From Gammaproteobacteria bacterium (GTDB lineage: Bacteria; Pseudomonadota; Gammaproteobacteria; Eutrophobiales; Eutrophobiaceae), in assembly GCA_030829985.1 (NCBI GenBank), contig JAURNW010000029.1, positions 1 to 64,000 of the forward strand: a stretch of DNA of 64,000 nt, read 5' to 3'. The position numbers and the translations under genes were made by a program. The notes beneath the pieces were generated by a model. That model was not told the origin of the DNA and did not search any database. It saw nothing but the letters and a program-made list of their open reading frames with translations. This document shows positions 26,794 to 37,234 of this stretch, piece by piece; the stretch's first letter is position 1, and every line of letters starts with the position of its first letter.

Positions 26794-27966
26794 ATGAGCA
26801 CAGCGTTAATGTCAAATTATCAACCTTTGTCGATTGAGTTTAAAAATGGGTCAGGCATCTGGCTTAATGATACTCAGGGACAACGTTATCTGGATGCACT
26901 CAGCGGTATCGCCGTGTGTGGTTTAGGTCATGCCCATCCTGCGGTGCAAGCAGCAATTGCTGATCAAGCGGCTAATTTAATTCATACCTCAAATCTTTAT
27001 CGTATTCCCTTACAGGAAAAACTGGCCGGGAAACTCGTTCAACATTCAGGTATGGAGAAGGTGTTTTTTGGTAATTCCGGTGCTGAGGCAAATGAAGCCG
27101 CGATAAAACTGGCGCGTTTATATGCGAACAATAAAGGTATTTCGAATCCGGTTATTGTTGTGATGGAAAAAAGTTTCCATGGTCGAACTATGGCTACCTT
27201 AAGCGCTACCGGCAATGCAAAAGTACAGAAAGGTTTTGATCCTTTAGTCGAGGGGTTTAAGCATATTCCATACAATAATATTGATGCATTAAATGAATTA
27301 GCGAATGAAGACTTAAATATCGTTGCCGTTATGGTTGAACCGATATTAGGTGAGGGCGGCGTTGTTATCCCTGATCCAGGCTATTTAAAAGCAATAAGAG
27401 CATTTTGCGATAAGCATAAATGCTTGATGATGGTTGATGAGGTGCAAACCGGAATGTGTCGTACTGGAAAGTGGTTTGCCTTTCAGCATGAAGATGTGAT
27501 GCCTGATGTGATGACTTTAGCCAAGGCTCTGGGTAATGGTGTTCCGATTGGTGCATGTCTGGCAAAAGGCGAGGCCGCTGAACTATTTCAACCAGGTAGC
27601 CATGGGTCAACCTTTGGCGGTAATCCATTAGCATCAAGAGCCGCATTAGCGGTTATTGAGGTGTTAGAAGCACAATACCTTGAACAACGTGCAGCAGAAC
27701 TCGGTAATCGTTTATTAGACTCCTTTAAAGAAGCGTTGAGTGCTGTAAAAGGCGTTAGTGACATTCGTGGTAAAGGCTTGATGCTCGGCATCGAGCTTGA
27801 AAAAGAATGCCCTGATTTAGTCGGATTGGCGTTAAATGAACATCTATTGATTAATGTCACTTCAGGTAATGTTATTCGATTACTGCCACCATTAATCATG
27901 AACGATGCTGAAGCTGATCAGCTTGTCTCAACATTGAGTAAAATACTCAAAAAATATTTGAAATAG
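26794..27966 (+). CDS. argD: Acetylornithine aminotransferase
   Basis: A 390-residue class III PLP aminotransferase. The cofactor-binding lysine lies in TLAKALGNG, the PLP phosphate region is NSGAEANEAAIKLAR, and VDEVQTGMCRTGKWFAFQ is the conserved Asp block. It transfers an amino group from glutamate to N-acetylglutamate semialdehyde in arginine synthesis, and often also acts in lysine synthesis. The ATG at 26794 is preferred; a GTG three bases earlier and an ATG at 26809 are alternatives. It precedes argF by 12 bases, forming an argDF operon. Confidence 0.94.
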   Translation: MSTALMSNYQPLSIEFKNGSGIWLNDTQGQRYLDALSGIAVCGLGHAHPAVQAAIADQAANLIHTSNLYRIPLQEKLAGKLVQHSGMEKVFFGNSGAEANEAAIKLARLYANNKGISNPVIVVMEKSFHGRTMATLSATGNAKVQKGFDPLVEGFKHIPYNNIDALNELANEDLNIVAVMVEPILGEGGVVIPDPGYLKAIRAFCDKHKCLMMVDEVQTGMCRTGKWFAFQHEDVMPDVMTLAKALGNGVPIGACLAKGEAAELFQPGSHGSTFGGNPLASRAALAVIEVLEAQYLEQRAAELGNRLLDSFKEALSAVKGVSDIRGKGLMLGIELEKECPDLVGLALNEHLLINVTSGNVIRLLPPLIMNDAEADQLVSTLSKILKKYLK

Positions 27967-27978
27967 GATTACAAATTT

Positions 27979-28881
27979 ATGAGTGTTCGACATTTTTTGA
28001 CACTAAACAGTTTGAATCAAGACGAGTTGTTGTCGATTATTAATCGTGCGTCTGTTTTAAAGAAACAATTCAAACAAAAAAACTTTGAGACTACCCTGAG
28101 TAATCGTGTCCTGGGTATGATCTTTGAAAAATCGTCCACACGTACGCGTGTTTCATTTGAAGCCGGTATGGCGCAATTGGGTGGTCATGCTATCTATTTA
28201 TCGCCAACAGGCAGCCAAATAGGACGTGGTGAGCCTATAGAGGATACGGCGCGTGTTTTATCAAAAATGGTGGATTGCATTATGTTGCGCACCTTTGAGC
28301 ACGAACGTCTGGAACTGTTTGCTTCTTATTCTGATGTGCCAGTCATCAATGGCCTATCTGATAGTTTTCATCCCTGTCAATTGTTGGCTGATTTATTAAC
28401 CTATACAGAAAACCGTGGTTCGATTCAGGGCAAAAAAGTGGTTTGGATTGGTGATGGCAATAACATGTGCCATTCCTATATGAATGCAGCGAAAATTTTT
28501 GATTTTAAATTGAATATTGCTTGTCCCGAAGGCTTTGATCCGGATGCTGGATTGCTTGATGAGACTAAAGATTTTGTATCCATAATACGAGAGCCTGAAA
28601 AAGCAGTCGAAAACGCCGATCTTATTGTGACTGATGTCTGGGCGAGCATGGGACAAGAAGATGAGCAAGCACAACGACTGGAAAAGTTTGCCCCTTATCA
28701 GGTAAATACGGAGTTAATGAAGTATGCGAATGGTGATGCCCTGTTTATGCATTGCTTGCCTGCTCACCGTGGTGAAGAAGTCTCTGCCGCAGTATTAGAG
28801 GGGCCTCAAAGTGTCGTTTGGGAAGAAGCGGGTAACCGTTTGCATTCACAAAAGGCACTGCTGGAATTTTTGTTACGTTGA
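27979..28881 (+). CDS. argF: Ornithine carbamoyltransferase
   Basis: A 300-residue transcarbamoylase. The carbamoyl-phosphate motif [16 protein letters not shown], the middle block [12 protein letters not shown], and the ornithine-specific [11 protein letters not shown] are all present. It converts ornithine and carbamoyl phosphate to citrulline. Directly downstream of argD, same strand, so arginine-regulated coexpression is likely. Length is normal for the bacterial anabolic enzyme. No operator (ARG box) was recognised upstream of argD by eye. Confidence 0.96.
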   Translation: MSVRHFLTLNSLNQDELLSIINRASVLKKQFKQKNFETTLSNRVLGMIFEKSSTRTRVSFEAGMAQLGGHAIYLSPTGSQIGRGEPIEDTARVLSKMVDCIMLRTFEHERLELFASYSDVPVINGLSDSFHPCQLLADLLTYTENRGSIQGKKVVWIGDGNNMCHSYMNAAKIFDFKLNIACPEGFDPDAGLLDETKDFVSIIREPEKAVENADLIVTDVWASMGQEDEQAQRLEKFAPYQVNTELMKYANGDALFMHCLPAHRGEEVSAAVLEGPQSVVWEEAGNRLHSQKALLEFLLR

Positions 28882-28965
28882 TTTATATAACGATCTTATT
28901 ATCCTGACTGTGATATTTTCAACGTCAGTTAAATTTCCTTGTTTTAATAACCACTTTTAAACACT

Positions 28966-29712
28966 ATGCATTTTTTGTTGAGTAACGACGATGGATACCA
29001 GTCTCCTGGATTATCAGCATTGGCAGAAATGTTAGCTGAATTAGGCAGGGTTACCGTTGTCGCACCCGATAGAGATCGTAGTGGTGCCAGTAATTCACTG
29101 ACGCTTGATTCCCCGCTCCATGTAAAACAAGATAGTCGTGGTTTCAATTATGTAAATGGCACGCCAACTGATTGTGTGCATTTGGCAATTACAGGGCTAT
29201 TGGATGAAGAACCTGACATGGTTATTAGCGGTATTAATACCGGTGCTAATCTGGGCGATGATGTGCTTTATTCGGGCACCGTGGCAGCGGCTATGGAGGG
29301 ACGTTTCCTTGGTTGTCCAGCGATAGCATTTTCACTTGCTGGAGAGAGACAGGCTGATTATAAGCCGGCTGCGCAGGTAGCTAGAAAAATTATTGAATAT
29401 ATTATGCAAAAACCGTTGGCAGATGTGTTATTGAATGTGAATATTCCAGATGTAGACTATGAACAAATTAAAGACTTTGCGGTAACGCGTTTGGGAAATC
29501 GGCATAAATCTGAACCCGTATTGGAAGCGTCTGACCCACGTGGAAGAAAAGTATACTGGGTTGGGCCTGTTGGAACTGAACAAGATGCAGGCGAGGGGAC
29601 AGACTTTCATGCTGTTCGTTCTGGCAAAGTTTCTATAACACCCTTACAAATTGATTTGACGCGTCACCAATCTTTACAAACACTTTCAGACTGGACAGAA
29701 GGTCTTAAATAA
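28966..29712 (+). CDS. surE: 5'-nucleotidase SurE
   Basis: A 248-residue survival-protein phosphatase. The metal-binding [10 protein letters not shown] start, the [15 protein letters not shown] block and [19 protein letters not shown] are characteristic. SurE hydrolyses nucleoside 5'- and 3'-monophosphates and short polyphosphate. It opens the surE-pcm-nlpD-rpoS cluster; its stop directly abuts the pcm ATG. Intact and of normal length. Confidence 0.97.
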   Translation: MHFLLSNDDGYQSPGLSALAEMLAELGRVTVVAPDRDRSGASNSLTLDSPLHVKQDSRGFNYVNGTPTDCVHLAITGLLDEEPDMVISGINTGANLGDDVLYSGTVAAAMEGRFLGCPAIAFSLAGERQADYKPAAQVARKIIEYIMQKPLADVLLNVNIPDVDYEQIKDFAVTRLGNRHKSEPVLEASDPRGRKVYWVGPVGTEQDAGEGTDFHAVRSGKVSITPLQIDLTRHQSLQTLSDWTEGLK

Positions 29713-30378
29713 ATGATGGCTGAACATAGCGGTATAGGCATGACATCACAGCGTACGCGTGACCGACTTGCAGATACGCTGGTTGAAATGGGAATTAAAT
29801 CTGAACGGGTATTGGATGCGATTCGACAAACACCACGACATCTTTTTGTCGATGAAGCACTGGCTAGCCGTGCATACGAAAATACTGCACTACCTATTGG
29901 CTTCAGCCAAACAATCTCACAGCCTTACATCGTTGCTAAAATGACCGAAGCATTGATTAAAGACGGTGAATTAAAAAATGTTCTGGAAGTTGGCACCGGT
30001 TGTGGTTATCAGACAGTGATTATGGCCCGGTTTGCAAAGCAAATTTACACAGTAGAGCGGATCAATGCCTTACTTGTACGTGCCAGAGAACGTTTCCAAA
30101 AACTGGCTTGCACCAATATTCGTAGTAAACATGCCGATGGCAATATTGGTTGGTCTGCACATGCACCATTTGATGGCATTATCGTTGCGGCAGCTCCTAT
30201 TGGTGTGCCTGAATCATTACTGGAACAGCTTGCTATAGATGGTCGTTTGATAATCCCCGTTGGCAAGTCCGGGGATCAGAAATTATTATTGATCACACGT
30301 AAAGAAGAAGGTTATGTAGAAGAAATTATTGATTCAGTAAGTTTTGTACCAATGCTTGGTGGTATTGATACAACTTGA
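29713..30378 (+). CDS. pcm: Protein-L-isoaspartate O-methyltransferase
   Basis: A 221-residue canonical Pcm. The substrate loop FSQTISQPYIVAKMTE, SAM motif I VLEVGTGCGYQTVIMA and the downstream VAAAPIGVPESLLEQL region are intact. It methylates isoaspartyl residues in aged proteins to start their repair. Starts immediately after the surE stop (TAA then ATG) and precedes nlpD by 10 bases. It contrasts with the second, divergent paralogue at 7236. Confidence 0.96.
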   Translation: MMAEHSGIGMTSQRTRDRLADTLVEMGIKSERVLDAIRQTPRHLFVDEALASRAYENTALPIGFSQTISQPYIVAKMTEALIKDGELKNVLEVGTGCGYQTVIMARFAKQIYTVERINALLVRARERFQKLACTNIRSKHADGNIGWSAHAPFDGIIVAAAPIGVPESLLEQLAIDGRLIIPVGKSGDQKLLLITRKEEGYVEEIIDSVSFVPMLGGIDTT

Positions 30379-30388
30379 TCGTGATAGG

Positions 30389-31240
30389 ATGAAACCTGTT
30401 TATAATATTTATATATTCATTATAACGCTTGTCTTACTTCAGGCATGTGTCAGCAAGGGAGTTGCGCCAGTTGCCAATCGCGGCGAAATCAAACAACCAG
30501 AACCCACAGTTACTCAACATGGCGTCGTTAGCAAATCAACTCCAGCTTCAAGACCAGCAGTACAAAATAAATCGGGCTATCACAGCGTTAATAAAGGTGA
30601 GACCCTGTATTCGATAGCATGGCGCTATAATTTCGACTACAAAGCGTTGGCAAGCTGGAATAATATTAATCCACCCTATACCATTTATCCCGGTCAACTT
30701 GTTCGTTTAACACCTGTCTATAAAAAGAAAGGTGTCCCTTTAAAATCGGAACCTGTTGCAAAAACTACCACCCCGGCAAAATCAAGCGAATCGATATCCA
30801 AGCCCATAGTAAACAAACCAAGCGTTGTTATGAAAAAAACAAAGCCTGGAGTGACTTTACCTAAGGGTACGATTCAGTGGTCCTGGCCCACTAGTGGACA
30901 ATTAGTTAATTCTGATTCACCGACATCTAAAAAAGGGATCAATATTGCGGGGAAGGCTGGACAGGCAATTAATGCTGCTGCCTATGGCGAAGTTGTATAC
31001 AGCGGGAGTGGACTTCTCGGTTATGGAAAGCTTATCATCATTAAGCACAGCGAAACGTACTTGAGTGCGTATGCTTATAACAGTAAGTTATTGGTCAAAG
31101 AAGGTGACAGAGTCAATGCCGGACAACAAATTTCTGAGATGGGAAGAGACAACACAGGACGTAATGTACTGCATTTCGAAATACGTAAAAATGGAACACC
31201 GGTTAATCCTACACAACATCTCCCAAGGAAACGCGTCTGA
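30389..31240 (+). CDS. nlpD: NlpD, LysM/LytM-like amidase activator lipoprotein
   Basis: A 283-residue outer-membrane lipoprotein. The signal peptide ends in LLQAC (lipobox). One LysM domain (about 60-105, YHSVNKGETLYSIAWRYNF) is followed by a Lys/Ser/Pro-rich linker and a LytM (M23) domain near 165-275. The first zinc ligand pair (HxxxD) is replaced (KKGINIAG) and the HxH of the core is absent (LSAYAYN), with only LHFEIR left. The domain is thus non-catalytic, as in NlpD that activates an amidase for daughter-cell separation. The ATG at 30389 fits the signal peptide; a start at 30344 would overlap pcm. An rpoS promoter typically lies inside nlpD. Confidence 0.93.
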   Translation: MKPVYNIYIFIITLVLLQACVSKGVAPVANRGEIKQPEPTVTQHGVVSKSTPASRPAVQNKSGYHSVNKGETLYSIAWRYNFDYKALASWNNINPPYTIYPGQLVRLTPVYKKKGVPLKSEPVAKTTTPAKSSESISKPIVNKPSVVMKKTKPGVTLPKGTIQWSWPTSGQLVNSDSPTSKKGINIAGKAGQAINAAAYGEVVYSGSGLLGYGKLIIIKHSETYLSAYAYNSKLLVKEGDRVNAGQQISEMGRDNTGRNVLHFEIRKNGTPVNPTQHLPRKRV

Positions 31241-31262
31241 GTAACCGATAAGCGGACAATGT

Positions 31263-32284
31263 ATGAAAGACGAAACAACACACGCTGAATCAAACGTAAA
31301 GGATGACAATATTGATGATGTTGAATTGGATGCTGAGGTTCCAGAAACATTGGATGTTGATGTGTTGCAAGAACTGAGCAACATCGAAGATAGTGCGGAT
31401 GAAAAGAAGCCCAAAGAAACGCTCTCTGATAATGCTCCGGTTTCGGCTGGTGATTTAGATGCCACTCGACTCTATTTGAATGAAATAGGATTTTCTCCTT
31501 TATTAAGCGCAGAAGAGGAAGTGTATTTTTCACGCAAAGCCTTGAAAGGAGATGAGCCTTCAAGAAAGCGGATGATTGAAAGTAATTTGCGGCTGGTTGT
31601 AAAAATCGCTCGACGTTATATGAATCGTGGCTTAGCTCTGCTTGATTTAATAGAAGAAGGTAATCTTGGATTAATTCGTGCTGTTGAGAAGTTTGATCCG
31701 GAAAGAGGGTTTAGATTTTCTACTTATGCCACCTGGTGGATTAGGCAGACTATCGAACGTGCATTGATGAATCAGACGCGTACAGTCCGATTGCCAATAC
31801 ACGTCGTTAAGGAAATCAATATTTATTTACGGGCTGCTCGTAAACTTGCTCAAACACTGGATCGTGAGCCCAGCCCGGAAGATGTAGCTGAAATGCTTGA
31901 CCAACCCATCGATGTTGTAAAGCGTATGCTTGGTCTGAATGAAAGAATCACATCCTTTGACACCCCCAGTCCGTATGATTCGGAAAAAACATTATTAGAT
32001 ACTTTGCCAGACGAACAAAACCTGGATCCATCTCTTTTACTACAGAATAGTGATGTAAAAGAGCATATCGATACGTGGTTGAGTTTACTCAGTGATAAAC
32101 AATGTGCAGTTGTTGAGAGGCGTTTTGGTTTACACGGCAGTGAAGTGTCTACTCTGGAGGAAATCGGGAATGAATTGGGTGTGACACGGGAACGTGTCAG
32201 GCAGATTCAGATTGAGGCAATCAAACGATTGCGACAAATCTTGCAAAGAGAAGGATTCTCACTGGACACTTTGAATATGGAGAA

Positions 32285-32288
<4 letters not shown>
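31263..32288 (+). CDS. rpoS: RNA polymerase sigma factor RpoS (sigma-38)
   Basis: A 341-residue group 2 sigma factor. An acidic N-terminal extension (1-60) precedes region 1.2 ([20 protein letters not shown]), region 2 ([21 protein letters not shown], then [17 protein letters not shown]), region 3 and region 4 with the helix-turn-helix ([19 protein letters not shown]). It directs stationary-phase and stress transcription. Downstream of nlpD as in enteric relatives. Its last 4 bases overlap the convergent gene at 32285. The leader region lies in nlpD. Confidence 0.96.
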
Positions 32289-33401
<1,113 letters not shown>

Positions 33402-33608
33402 AACAGTTTTTGTTATGCCTGCACTATGTGTTTTATTGCATGAATAATGTGCAAAAAAGTATCATTCCAGGAACAATAAACATTAATTAATAAAAAAATT
33501 ATAGAAAAAAGATAAAACATGACTATAATTGTTTGCGTGAGTGTTTAATGTGATGTATATAAACATTTTGTTAAATCTAATATTCAGTTTTAAGGGGAGT
33601 CTCTAAAC

Positions 33609-33950
33609 ATGGCAAAGAAGAAAGCAAAGAAGAAGACTGCGAAGAAAAAAGTCGCTAAGAAAACAGCTAAGAAAAAAGTAGCTAAGAAAAAGGCTAAGAA
33701 AAAAGTAGCCAAGAAAAAGGCTAAGAAAAAAGTAGCCAAGAAAAAGGCTAAGAAAAAAGTAGCCAAGAAAAAGGCTAAGAAAAAAGTAGCCAAGAAAAAG
33801 GCTAAGAAAAAAGTAGCCAAGAAAAAAGCTAAGAAAAAAACAGCCAAGAAAAAGGCTAAGAAAAAAACAGCCAAGAAAAAGGCTAAGAAAAAAACAGCTA
33901 AGAAAAAAACAGCCAAGAAAAAGGCTAAAAGAAAAACCAAAAAAAAATAA
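33609..33950 (+). CDS. Lysine-rich histone H1-like repeat protein
   Basis: A 113-residue protein made almost only of Lys, Ala, Val and Thr in a nine-residue repeat (AKKKAKKKV with V or T). Such proteins resemble the C-terminal tail of histone H1 and the bacterial Hc1/AlgP-like nucleoid proteins, and are expected to bind DNA or polyphosphate through charge. GGGGAG at 33594-33599 is a strong ribosome site 9 bases before the ATG. The stop comes directly after an A9 tract; the +1 frame stays open to 34071 (see separate entry), so the true C-terminus is open to doubt. Function inferred from composition. Confidence 0.8.
   Translation: MAKKKAKKKTAKKKVAKKTAKKKVAKKKAKKKVAKKKAKKKVAKKKAKKKVAKKKAKKKVAKKKAKKKVAKKKAKKKTAKKKAKKKTAKKKAKKKTAKKKTAKKKAKRKTKKK
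33651..33893 (+). repeat. 27-bp tandem repeat, nine units
   Basis: Nine head-to-tail 27-base units inside the histone-like gene, each coding V/T-A-K-K-K/T-A-K-K-K. The unit starts are regular at 33651, 33678, 33705, 33732, 33759, 33786, 33813, 33840 and 33867. The first unit is slightly diverged, the next six start with a Val codon and the last two with a Thr codon. Copy number is likely to vary between strains by slippage. Confidence 0.9.
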
Positions 33951-34071
33951 GTCGCAAAATTTGACAACTGGCCAGCGTGATACACTGCGTAAAGAACAAG
34001 CCAGAGCGATAATAGATGCGAGAAGAAAGCGCAGAAAAGCGCTAGTTGAGCACTTACTAAAGTCTGTATGA
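33943..34071 (+). other. Open +1-frame extension of the histone-like gene
   Basis: Beyond the A9 tract at 33939-33947, the frame one base ahead of the annotated gene has no stop until TGA at 34069-34071. It codes about 41 residues ending LTTGQRDTLRKEQARAII and a basic helix (DARRKRRKALVEHLLKSV). A version with eight A would fuse it to the repeat protein, giving about 153 residues. It could be reached by slippage or frameshift, be the result of a sequencing or real one-base insertion, or be a chance open stretch. It has no convincing start of its own (a TTG at 33961 lacks a ribosome site). Confidence 0.4.
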
Positions 34072-34109
34072 AGTATAGGCCAGGCGTGAGACTCTCTAAA
34101 ACACTGATA

Positions 34110-34134
34110 GGCCCCGTTTTCGGGGCCTTTTTTA
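34110..34134 (+). terminator. Rho-independent terminator after the histone-like gene
   Basis: Perfect stem GGCCCCG / CGGGGCC with loop TTTT, then six T. It lies 39 bases after the end of the +1-frame extension, so it would also fit a longer coding unit. Confidence 0.93.
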
Positions 34135-34331
34135 TTGATATAGGGTGAAAATAAGGGTTCTGGTCAAAGAAAACCCTCTTAAATGGAAATGGTCAAAATT
34201 CTCATATACCCTGGAATTTGATACAGACAGCATTCATTTTTAGCAGACATAAATCATTTTTATGATTATTGCCTCTCTCAAACGAGCATTTTTCCATAAG
34301 TATTTTATGTAAGTCTTTAACAAGTCATTTC

Positions 34332-36608
34332 ATGCCAAAAAAACGATCAACCACCAGTAAACGAAAAACACAACGAAAGAAGAAAACGAAAGGGTCTTCA
34401 TTTAAACGTTGGGCATTGCAGATATTTGTCATCTTGAGCTGTGTTTTTTTATCGTATTGTGTGTGGATTGATTTTGAGATCAGAAAAGAATTTGATGGCA
34501 AACGCTGGGCAATACCTGCCAGAGTTTATTCGCAGCCGTTGGAATTATATGCAGGTTGTCGTTATGAAAAAAAATCAGTCATTGAAAGACTGAAAAAAGC
34601 CACTTATAAATCTGTTACAACATTGACCGGTCCTGGACAGTTCCACATTAGTGATTCATCTATTGATATCTATTCACGGCAGTTTCATTATTGGGATGGT
34701 GTAGAAGAAGCAAGAAAGCTACGAATTAAATTCAATGGTAAACAAATCGCAGCAATTTCAGAAATAGATAGCGGCCAAATAGTACACATCATTCGATTAA
34801 CGCCTATGTTAATCGGAAAGATATTTCCTCTACATGATGAAGATCGTGTTCTGATCACTTATGACGATATTCCTGAATCACTTATAAAGGCATTAATTGC
34901 GGTTGAAGACAGGCATTTTTTTGAGCATTTCGGATTAGATCCCTTAGGAATTCTGCGTTCGGCATTTATTAACCTGATGGCGGGCAAAGTAGAGCAAGGC
35001 GGCAGTACGCTGACACAGCAGTTAATTAAAAACATGTTTCTAACTCGCGAACGTACTTTTACACGCAAGATTAATGAGATGTTGATGGCTATGATGCTTG
35101 AATATCACTATTCGAAAGAAAATATATTAAGTGCTTATGTTAATGAGGTTTATCTCGGACAAAATGGTCTTCGTAGTATTCATGGATTCGGCACTGCAGC
35201 AGAATTCTATTTTTCTAAACCTTTATCTGAATTGAACAACGCAGAAATTTCCTTATTAGTCGGGCTAGTAAAGGGGGCTTCATACTATAACCCACGTAAA
35301 AATCCTGAAAGAGCATTAGAACGTAGGGATCTGGTCTTGAAGTTAATGCATGAGCAAGGCTTTATCGGTGCTGAAGAATATAAGTTTGCCCGATCGACAG
35401 CTCTTGGTGTGATTGCTAAACCGCGTTGGAATACTGCTAAATATCCAGCATACATTGATTTGGTAAGACGACATTTGAAACGAGACTATCGTATTGAAGA
35501 CCTTAGAAATGAAGGTTTGCATATTCACACTACACTTGACGTCGACAATCAGGAAATTGCACAAAATAGTATCAAGACCAGTTTGTCCATGTTGGAAAAA
35601 GAGAGGGGTTTTAAATCGGGGACATTACAAGGTGCGTTGGTTATTGCAGAGCAGCATAGTGGAGAGGTAATTGCTTTAATAGGCGATAGAAATAAAGATA
35701 AAAATGCATTTAACCGGGCCCTGGACGCAAAAAGATCAATTGGGTCATTAGTTAAACCGGCGATATACATGACGGCTCTTAACATGCCCAAAAAATACCA
35801 TGTGTTGTCAGCGTTAGACGATTCTAAACTGGTTCTAGGGCAAGCTAATGGCAAACGTTGGGCGCCGACTAATTATGATAATAAAACGCATGGCAATGTT
35901 CCTTTAATCAGATCGATTGCAAAATCATACAACCTCTCCACGGTCAGATTGGGAATGGAACTTGGGCTGGAAAATGTTATTCAGACTTTGAAAAACCTGG
36001 GTGTGACTTCTGCTATACCGCGTTTACCATCAATACTTCTGGGGGCGTTGAATTTATCGCCTTACGAGGTGACACAAATGTATCAGGCGATTGCCAGTGG
36101 CGGCTTGCAGATACCATTAAAATCAATTCGTGCTGTTTTAGATAATAAAGGCCAGCCTTTACGTCGTTACGATCTCGCTGTACGTGAATATGTTAAACCC
36201 GAAACTGCTTTCCTGACTCAATACTTATTAACTGAAGTTGTTCAAAATGGCACAGCAAAACGATTAACACGTGAATTACCTTCATTGATGCCTTTGGCGG
36301 GAAAAACAGGAACGACTAATGCTTTAAGAGACAGTTGGTTTGCTGGTTTTGGCGATAGGCTATTATCTGTGGTCTGGGTTGGGCGCGACAATAATGAACC
36401 TGCTAAACTCACAGGTTCTACCGGTGCGATGCAAATATGGATCGACATGATGAAAAAAATAAAACCGGAACCTATAGTATTGATTGAACCTGAAGAAATT
36501 GAATGGCGTAATTATCCCGATATGAGTAATCCTGTTAGTTCTTGTTCTCAGACCAGGCCTTATCCATTTGTAAAGGGGACCGCACCGGGTTACATCAATT
36601 GTTATTGA
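34332..36608 (+). CDS. mrcB: Penicillin-binding protein 1B
   Basis: A 758-residue class A PBP. A short, very basic cytoplasmic tail precedes one membrane segment (about 30-48). A UB2H-like region follows (about 60-160). The GT51 glycosyltransferase domain carries VEDRHFFEHFGLDPLGILRS (catalytic Glu) and GGSTLTQQLIKNMFL. The transpeptidase domain has the SxxK (SIGSLVKP), SYN (KSYNLS) and KTG (AGKTGTTNALRDSWFAG) motifs. It polymerises and cross-links peptidoglycan. The ATG at 34332 is preferred to a TTG at 34269, which would add non-family residues before the tail. The lipoprotein gene just downstream is a likely regulator. Confidence 0.94.
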   Translation: MPKKRSTTSKRKTQRKKKTKGSSFKRWALQIFVILSCVFLSYCVWIDFEIRKEFDGKRWAIPARVYSQPLELYAGCRYEKKSVIERLKKATYKSVTTLTGPGQFHISDSSIDIYSRQFHYWDGVEEARKLRIKFNGKQIAAISEIDSGQIVHIIRLTPMLIGKIFPLHDEDRVLITYDDIPESLIKALIAVEDRHFFEHFGLDPLGILRSAFINLMAGKVEQGGSTLTQQLIKNMFLTRERTFTRKINEMLMAMMLEYHYSKENILSAYVNEVYLGQNGLRSIHGFGTAAEFYFSKPLSELNNAEISLLVGLVKGASYYNPRKNPERALERRDLVLKLMHEQGFIGAEEYKFARSTALGVIAKPRWNTAKYPAYIDLVRRHLKRDYRIEDLRNEGLHIHTTLDVDNQEIAQNSIKTSLSMLEKERGFKSGTLQGALVIAEQHSGEVIALIGDRNKDKNAFNRALDAKRSIGSLVKPAIYMTALNMPKKYHVLSALDDSKLVLGQANGKRWAPTNYDNKTHGNVPLIRSIAKSYNLSTVRLGMELGLENVIQTLKNLGVTSAIPRLPSILLGALNLSPYEVTQMYQAIASGGLQIPLKSIRAVLDNKGQPLRRYDLAVREYVKPETAFLTQYLLTEVVQNGTAKRLTRELPSLMPLAGKTGTTNALRDSWFAGFGDRLLSVVWVGRDNNEPAKLTGSTGAMQIWIDMMKKIKPEPIVLIEPEEIEWRNYPDMSNPVSSCSQTRPYPFVKGTAPGYINCY

Positions 36609-36633
36609 GAGAATATAGTTTTAAAAATGAATT

Positions 36634-37143
36634 ATGAATAATTATTCCCCGATTTTACTTTTAATAGTTCTTGGTCTTACTGCGTGTGCAGAACAAGCGA
36701 CAAAATCAGTTGTATTAGTTCCTGTCGAAGAAAGAAATTCACCGAATATTGATCATCGCAGTGCAACAACACCAGAACCCCCCGACACTGCTAAATCAAA
36801 ACATACAAACAATAAACCACAGGAATCTGTCATAGTCGCCTTGCTCGATGATGCTGATAATTTAGCTAATGCAGGAAAGAGTGAACAGGCTGCAGCCATG
36901 ATAGAACGTGCATTACGTATAGAACCCCGAAACGCCTTATTATGGCATCGCTTAGCCCTGATACGGATACAGCAACAGCAATGGCAACAAGCTATTACTA
37001 TGGCAAGAAAATCAAACGCACTAGCCACGAACAACGATAAATTAAAATCTGAAAACTGGGGAGTGATTGCACTGGCTTATGATAAATTAGGCATTAAGCA
37101 GAAAGCAAATGAAGCCAGAATGAAGCAAAAGACTCAAGGCTAG
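36634..37143 (+). CDS. lpoP: TPR lipoprotein, probable PBP1B activator LpoP
   Basis: A 169-residue outer-membrane lipoprotein. The signal peptide ends at LGLTAC (lipobox, Cys18). A Pro/Thr-rich linker leads to a tetratricopeptide region (about 65-165) with the helix pairs LANAGKSEQAAAMIERALRI and LALIRIQQQQWQQAITMARK. It starts 25 bases after mrcB. In Pseudomonas the PBP1B activator LpoP is a TPR lipoprotein encoded beside mrcB, so the same role is inferred. The family link rests on domain, lipobox and neighbour, not on a search. Confidence 0.72.
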   Translation: MNNYSPILLLIVLGLTACAEQATKSVVLVPVEERNSPNIDHRSATTPEPPDTAKSKHTNNKPQESVIVALLDDADNLANAGKSEQAAAMIERALRIEPRNALLWHRLALIRIQQQQWQQAITMARKSNALATNNDKLKSENWGVIALAYDKLGIKQKANEARMKQKTQG

Positions 37144-37234
37144 TTTTAAATAAACTTTTAGAGAATTCTGTAACTCTGAGGTTAATGAAATCAGAACCAG
37201 CGTTCAGATTCTTTCAATAATCGAAACGGTGATC

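Noticed and set aside
31075-31563. 162-codon minus-strand ORF across the nlpD end and rpoS start
   Set aside because: Shadow of two well-supported genes; no family resemblance or start signal.
33590-33985. 131-codon minus-strand ORF opposite the histone-like gene
   Set aside because: It is the low-complexity complement of the Lys/Ala repeat (Phe/Leu/Ala repeats) with no ribosome site; a shadow of the plus-strand gene.
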